In this document: in pieces, positions 58,101 through 64,000 of the stretch
How the letters are laid out: the number at the start of each line of letters is the position of its first letter
Numbering within the stretch: position 1 is the first letter of the stretch
NCBI GenBank assembly: GCA_021397835.1
Contig: JAJFZO010000609.1
Span: forward strand, 12,402,001-12,466,000
Origin: Moringa oleifera
Taxonomy: Eukaryota > Streptophyta > Magnoliopsida > Brassicales > Moringaceae
Direction: 5' to 3'
DNA: 64,000 nt
Program-made: the position numbers and the translations under genes
Notes under the pieces: generated by a model
Database searches by the model: none
Seen by the model: the letters and a program-made list of their open reading frames with translations, nothing else
Told to the model about the DNA's origin: nothing

Positions 58101-60591
58101 TGAAACAAAGACAACAGGGAGGAAGGAAAACAAAAATAGAACACAATGAATGCAAGTTTTAACCTGATAAGCAGTATAATAAGAGACATTACCATCTGAA
58201 TTTTCCATATAATGATTTGTGCTGGTTTCAGCATCATATGCACTCTGAATTAATCCTTTCCCCTTCCATCCAAGGCTCTCTAACAGAAACTCCTCCTCCT
58301 TCTCCATTTCTGCTTCAGCCTCTTCACTTATCTCATGATCAAAACCAAATAAATGTAATAAACCATGAACCTGAGCAGGAATGAGGCAATTAAGAGTTTG
58401 AACTTACATGTCACAGTTTCAGTGTGGTGCAGCAAAAGGTTTACTTCAAGAAAAAAAAAAAAAAAAAGCAGAATAATACTCAAGAACAAACTTAAAGATC
58501 ACACTAAGAACTAAAGCTTAGAGAATAATTTTGACAAATTGTATTAAACTGCTTCTAATCATTGCAATAAGTCTTTTAATAGTGTTTGTAATGCAAACGA
58601 TAAAAGAAGTAAACTAGGAGTAGGAAACCTAAGGAGAATAGGAAACCTAATAAGAATAGGAAACTAACTTAGATTAGGAATGAAATATCTAAGAAAAATA
58701 GGAAAATAGACTAAGAAACTAACTTAAAATAAACTAGAAATAGGTAACTAATCAAGTAGACTTAAAATAGGAAACTAATGTTGGTGTGTATTGCATCACA
58801 TAACACAGATTGTTTCTCCTAAGCCTAAAATTATGGAAAGTCTACTTCAATATATCCGTTTGTTTCAGTATGATTTATTCACACCATCTGAAAATTTCCT
58901 ACAGAACAGCTTCAACACTTTCTTCATACACCCTTTTCTTTCCACACCAATTGATGAAAAAGAGAAGAATATCCAATCCAAAATGTTTCTAAATATGTAG
59001 TATAACCAGATAGACTAACAGGATTGCTTTTTTTTCTTTTTTCCTCTGCAAAAGGTATGACATGCTAGCAAATTGATACATTGATAGTTTAATACATTCT
59101 GATGTAATAATTGTGGTCTAACACCAAAACTTTAGGTAAACACTCAGTTTGCTATCAGACATATTTTCATATATAAAGGAACTAACACTTTGATGCTAAC
59201 CAAATAATGGATAAGCTTGCGGTTACTGAAAAAGAATTGTTAAACCAACCATGAGTATGCGTATTTCATCAAGAAGTGTGTGCCCCCTTTCCTGTGCTTG
59301 TCTTGCAGCTGTCTCAACAGAAATTACTATGTCTCCTAACATAAGCTGCCAGTAGAAAAAAAAAAAAAAGTATTTCAAGAGGCTATCATTCGAAACAAGT
59401 CCTCCAGTCAATAGAAATGCATCTTACAATGGGAAGCTTAAGTTCAGGGACATGCTCCGACATAGAGAGAACATCGGTAGCATGATCCTCATCTCTCCAT
59501 TCTTTATTAAGCTTACGAATAAACTCATCATTGCAAAGGAGCAAAGACAACTCAACGCTCTCAAATCCACCAACATCTCGTATGGCCGTTTCTCTTGTCT
59601 TATACTCAGAAGCTTTTATTCTGTCAAATCCAAACTTCATTGCCATGGGTACATTCAGACGAAGCATTTCTGCAATACTCTACAAATATACAAAAACAGA
59701 CAAATTGAAAGGTCAATTTTCTTTTCAAACAGCATCAGTTACTAGCGTGTGAATGATTTTGCAAACAAACATACGTTTTCAGCTTCAAAACTTAGCTTGC
59801 AAGACCTAACAGCAATTCGAACCATGACTCTCATAGTATACGGCAAGTTTAACAAGTAGATAGAAATTCAAAACTTTTGTCCACATAAATAACTCATCTA
59901 AAGCAATTTTAGGCTAAAAGCGACGATATTAAATAAATCCTCACACAAGTACCAGAGTTTTCTTTTGTTTCTTTTTTTTTTTTTTTTCTTCCCTGACAAA
60001 CCACTAGGATCAAATTTAGCAGAGTGGCTATTCAGGTTGTCTTGTATCACATAAAATCGAAAACTACAGAGTCAGTATCCACACATTTTCACTTTCTTGC
60101 ATTTTCTTGGCAACTAAAACATCCAGATATTTAACCAAACATCATGTATTCAAACATAAATGTATAGATACAGTGATCAGTATCTAGTACGAATAGGTTA
60201 CCAAGACTTCAGGATCATCAGGTAACTCCTCTTCAATGCAAATACTGACATCGAGCTCCAACTCCTTCTGGATCTTTTTAGCAGGTCTCCTCCTCACCTT
60301 CCTGTATTCTCTATCCTCAGCAAAGACCCTGCCTCTTCGCTTTGAAAGCTTCTCATATCTGCATAGAGCGTGAAATCTCCGGCCAAACAGCGCAGAATTC
60401 GATGAAACAGGGAGCTGAAAAAGATTCGTATTACGAATAAGAGCCAAGTTTGAAGAAGAGTGAAATGAGTACACTGTAGTCTGCGGGAGATATACTGGGA
60501 CAGTGGCAGCACGTGCCATTGCACGCGCCGCCGGAGAGAAAGAAAGGCAAGGTTGCACAGTGCGTATGAGAGGTAAGACGCGCGGAAGCAT
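52197..60591 (-). CDS. YBEY: Chloroplast endoribonuclease YbeY fused to a HAD/Cof-type hydrolase
   Basis: Twelve exons, 597 residues, against 584 remembered for At2g25870. Exons: 60591-60202, 59679-59428, 59345-59250, 58370-58193, 58052-57969, 57890-57790, 57598-57506, 56280-56209, 54633-54514, 54421-54371, 53419-53231 and 52364-52197. Residues 1 to about 60 look like a transit peptide. The YbeY domain (about 110-260) ends in the metal-binding HGLLHLFGFDH, with His248, His252 and His258. YbeY matures rRNA and supports ribosome quality control in bacteria and plastids. From about residue 325 a HAD phosphatase begins, with DMDGT (Asp331, Asp333), ATGK, and late GDGENDIEML (about 547-556). The fusion is normal in plants, but the role of the HAD half is not established to my knowledge. 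Introns carry a 100 bp array, a MITE and a 162 bp duplication. Confidence 0.96.
53462..53961 (+). repeat. Five-copy 100 bp tandem array in a YBEY intron
   Basis: Units start at 53462, 53562, 53662, 53762 and 53862, each exactly 100 bases, beginning ACAAGAATTACAAATGCTAT. They lie in the intron between exons 10 and 11. Copies differ by only a few substitutions. Copies 3 and 4 share the variant AATCAATTAT where the others have AATCGATTAT. No spacers separate the units, so this is a minisatellite and not a CRISPR array. Confidence 0.96.
55180..55723. mobile_element. hAT-like MITE in a YBEY intron
   Basis: A 544 bp non-coding segment is flanked by the direct repeat ATTATAGGT (55171-55179 and 55724-55732), the length expected for hAT target duplications (8 bp, or 9 by chance). 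The ends are imperfect inverted repeats: GGGTGTCAAT inward from the left, and GGATGTAAAT read inward from the right. Plant hAT elements commonly start with AGGGGTGTCAA-like ends. The interior has G-rich tracts at 55264-55304 and C-rich partners. No transposase is present. Confidence 0.65.
57102..57412 (+). repeat. Diverged 162 bp tandem duplication in a YBEY intron
   Basis: Two copies, about 57102-57252 and 57263-57412, share AAGAAATGCACC (at 57124 and 57286), AGAAGAGTAACATTTA, TGTACCAAAT, GTTCAACTAGAAAAGAAG and CATAACTCAC, with scattered substitutions. The duplication lies in the intron between exons 7 and 8 and ends about 95 bases from exon 7. Confidence 0.85.
58615..58776 (+). repeat. Short AATAGGAAACTAA-type repeats in a YBEY intron
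   Basis: About seven imperfect copies of a 15-25 base word containing TAGGAAAC and CTAA follow each other irregularly. It may be slipped simple sequence or the remnant of a transposon end. No coding potential. Confidence 0.55.
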
Positions 60592-63500
60592 ATAGGCAGT
60601 CTGGCTGTTGAAGAAATGTAAAGGTGTTGTCCCTTGCGGTTAGGATGGTGTTCGACTGCCAGTTGGTGCAGTGATGGTAACACGAATGAAGAGCAATGCT
60701 CTTTTAAGTGAGCTTCGGATTTTCCAAAATTACGACCCCCCAGTGAGTTGGGGCCTCGCTTTAAATTTTCTCTTTTTGTTTTGGTCATTTCAAACATTAG
60801 AATTTGGGAGCAGGCATGATAATCGATGAACTAAGATTTTGCCTCTAACTTGTGTCAAAATCTTAGGTTTTATTTTTTTGTTCAAATATTATCTTTAACA
60901 TATGTTTAAATAATTTTAAATTTTTCTTTAATTTAATTTAAAATAATAATAATAAAGTAATAATATTTTATTATAAAAATTAAAAATAAATATTCAATTT
61001 AATCAAAATTAAAATACTTAAATTTGTTTAAATGAGTTTTGAAGATTTAAATAAAAAGATCAAGGTTTTCAAAATAATAATTAAAGGATAATAGAAATCA
61101 AAATGGATGAAATGAGGAATCGATTTAAAATAAGTTGTTTACTAAAAATTAAATTTCATTTGTATGCTAAAATCACAATGAAATATTATATATTTACTTT
61201 TAGTCTTTTAAAGTAAATATGTGTATTTTTAATAAAAAATAATATTATATATTATAATATTTAAAAATATATATAAATATAATTTTAAACTTATTATTTT
61301 AAAATAAATCTAAATTTTAAATTTAAATTTTTTATCAATAATAAATAATTTTTAAAAAATAAATAAATTTTATATCATTCATCAACATAATAATTAAGAT
61401 ATATTTGATTTTTAAGTAATCTCATAAAATTTTGATTTTTATCTTATATTATCAATTAAATTATTATATTCAAAAAATAATAAATATGTATCAATTTTAT
61501 CTAAATTAAATTTTATTAAAAAATTATGAATAATCAAATTAAAATCATATACAATGAATTTTAATTTAATATTTTTTATAAATATAAAAAAATACTCAAG
61601 CTATCATCACAAGGAGTTACAAAATTTTTTGAATACCAAAAAAATATATTTTTCAAATTTACACTATTAAAATTTTAAAAAATTTACACAAAAATATATC
61701 TTGCATTGAAAATTATTCCAATTTAAAAAATAAATATGAAATAAAGTGAATAATTTATTTAAATTATTTTTGAGCTATTTTAACAATAAAAAACTTTTAA
61801 ATTTTCATAATCATATGAATTAATGTTCAGTTTAACTAAATTAATATATTAAAGTTTAATTTATTATTTTTTAAATATGAGAATTTAATTAATACTATGA
61901 AATAAATATTAAGATTTCGTGAGACTTATATTCTTTATTATTTTATTTTGTCAATGTTTAAAAAAAAAAAGAGGTAAAATAATTTACCTTTGGACTTAAA
62001 AGAATGCCCATTAAAACTTGGGATTGCGATTCTTATTTTTCCATCCCAAATTCACATAGTGCCTATACATTTTTATTCTCACGGTAAAAACGTTCTGAAA
62101 AAAATATGGTATTTATTTCAAATTTTTATTATTATTTTTTATTTTTAATTAAAGATATATATAATTTTAAACTTAATGTACTTTTTAATTTGAACCTTAA
62201 ATTTTAATATGATTTAATTTTATCTTAAAAATATTATATTTGTTTAAACTAAAACTTGATTCAAAACCAACTATGAAAAAATAAAGATATTTTTATAGTA
62301 AAATGCTTAAAAATAATTTAAATAAATTATCCACTTCATTTTAACTTAATACTTTAAATTTAAATAATTTTGAAACTTGCAAATTATTGGTTATGAATTT
62401 CTCATTTTTTTTACAATATAATTTTTTTTGAAAAAATATTTTAGTGTTCAAAATTTTTTATTTTTTTAATGACGATAGTTTGAATATTTTTTTACATGCG
62501 TGAAAAATTTTAAGTTAAAATTTATTTTACAAAATCTCTAATTTAAATTTTTTTAATTTTTAAACATTTTATTACAAATTTAAATTAAATTAAAAAATTA
62601 AATATAAAATTAAACCAAATTAAAGTTTATGATTCAAATTAAAAATAAAAATTATTTATACTTTTTATTTTACCCAAAAATTAATATTTTCTTTCCATCA
62701 AATTATTTTAAGCTTATTAATTATGTCTTACTTACCTTTTAATTTAATTTGAAAATAGATAGTGATAACAATGTTATTGTTGCTCTTACTATTATCACAT
62801 TATAAATAAAGTAAAAGTTATTTTACACTTTGAGTTTTATGTTTTTAATCAAATTATGATTTTTAAAATGTTTGCAAACATTAATTTTTAATTTAAATAT
62901 GTTTAATTTTTAATTTTTTAATAAAATTAAAATTAATTTAAATTGAAAAATAAAAATTTGTTTGAAGATGTTTTGATTGAAGATGGATAATAAAACTCAA
63001 GTTTTAAATGATGTTTATCTCTATTGATATTTAATTTTATTAAATATGATACTATCTTAATTTACATAATTTATTCAAATTGTGTGCTTTTAGATTTTAG
63101 TTCTTATATATTTTAATTTTTAGGTAAAGATTATAAAACTTTGAAGTTTAATTTTTTTTAAAATAAATTTTGATTTTTAATTTTTTGGATGAATTTTAAT
63201 TTGTTAGATTAGATCACATAACTATTATAAAAAATTTTAAACATTAAGAATATTTAAATTAAATATTTTTACAATAAATTTTGATCTATAATTTTTTATC
63301 CATGTAAAAAATATTCAAATGATTATAAAAGAGTTTTGAAATTTTGAAATATTAAAAATATTTTAGAAAAACTTGTATGATAAAAAATTTATCAGTTAAA
63401 AATTATTCAAACTTAAAAGATAAATAGTAAAAATTTTTAAAGTTATTTTTTAGATAATTTAACAATTCAAACACAAAATTATTAAAAAATTTAAAATTAA

Positions 63501-63960
63501 AATTCATTTAAAAATGATATTTTACTTATTTATTTTTATTTTTAAAATTCTATTATTAATTTAAAATTTTATTTTTAAATTTTTAACATTAAATTATATA
63601 AATATTGTGACATAATCAAAAAAGACCTAAACTTTTTGCCTGCACTTTTTATCAATGTACGGAAAGAATATTAAAAACTACCTCATAAAATAATAAAAAT
63701 AAATTTCTTATGAATTTTAAATAACAAACTTATTTTATTGCAAATGGAATGATGATGAGGATAACCAAATAAATGACTTAGATTCAATTTTATTCACATA
63801 TATAGTTTTTTTTTTTCTTATTTCAGGTACATTCATCAGTAATGGCCCATCAACACCATGGACGTCATTTAAAAAGAAGAACTGGAAATATCTGGAATTA
63901 TCAAATTATATTAGCCAAACAAAGTTTAATAGTTAATACGGGGCGAAGACCAACGAGTCA
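60592..63960. other. YBEY promoter and long AT-rich intergenic region
   Basis: The first 200 or so bases are the YBEY promoter and leader. From about 60860 to 63800 the sequence is extremely rich in A and T with no open frame of interest. I found no terminal repeats, target duplication or transposon protein. It may be old decayed transposon sequence or a matrix-attachment-like region; the sequence does not decide. Confidence 0.6.
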
Positions 63961-64000
63961 ATGAAAACTGAAGGCAATAGCGCGAAGCGCGTGATAAGGG
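63961..64000 (+). CDS. Possible start of a gene truncated by the window edge
   Basis: Base composition changes sharply to GC-rich near 63935. An ATG at 63961 opens a frame (MKTEGNSAKRVIR) that stays open to the last base. Thirteen codons are too few to identify a family. This could be chance. Confidence 0.25.
   Translation, partial: MKTEGNSAKRVIR

Noticed and set aside
60294..60797. 167-codon minus-strand open frame
   Set aside because: It overlaps YBEY exon 1 in another frame; the YBEY frame is supported by homology and splicing.

Overview
The window is nuclear DNA of a flowering plant, very probably a woody core eudicot. Genes carry many short exons with GT..AG introns, intergenic DNA is AT-rich, and the gene set is plant-specific: oleosin, ENOD93, a DYW-class PPR protein, plant Aurora kinase, plant-type PFK, and a YbeY-HAD fusion. 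I cannot name the species. Exons were assigned by reading both strands, matching splice junctions to remembered family sequences, and checking that reading phase closes across every intron. All gene models close except the derlin copy.

Layout: (1) 1-2888 +, 3' part of a large glycine-rich membrane protein (At4g32920/At5g11700 type). (2) 4177-5822 -, GATC, organellar Glu-tRNA(Gln) amidotransferase subunit C. (3) 6453-16931 -, a 19-exon TPR gene for the CABIN1/HIR3-like histone chaperone subunit. (4) 18882-20299 +, an unrecognised small type I membrane protein. (5) 21903-22334 -, oleosin. (6) 23188-25927 +, Aurora kinase. (7) 26690-32048 -, ATP-dependent phosphofructokinase. (8) 34907-37252 +, a derlin-1-like copy that looks degenerate. 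(9) 39247-40996 +, profilin. (10) 41785-43668 -, PPR protein. (11) 44552-50921 +, ENOD93-like gene whose second intron holds a 4.0 kb dead L1-type LINE with its target-site duplication. (12) 52197-60591 -, chloroplast YbeY endoribonuclease fused to a HAD hydrolase. The last 3.4 kb is very AT-rich, with a possible gene start at the window edge.

The genes are ordinary housekeeping and tissue-specific loci, not a pathway cluster. From memory, GRP/GATC/CABIN1/AUR1/PFK6 fall together around At4g32820-At4g32920 of Arabidopsis, and derlin-1/profilin are neighbours at At4g29330-At4g29350, so the window looks like an ancestral block whose parts are still linked here.

The most notable structures are non-genic or gene-decay features: the derlin copy with both signature motifs and a splice donor altered; the LINE; an almost perfect 5 x 100 bp array inside the YBEY gene; a 345 bp triplication upstream of the unknown gene; a hAT-like MITE with a 9 bp target duplication; and a GC-AG intron in CABIN1. 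I saw no CRISPR array, operon-like system, tRNA or rRNA gene.
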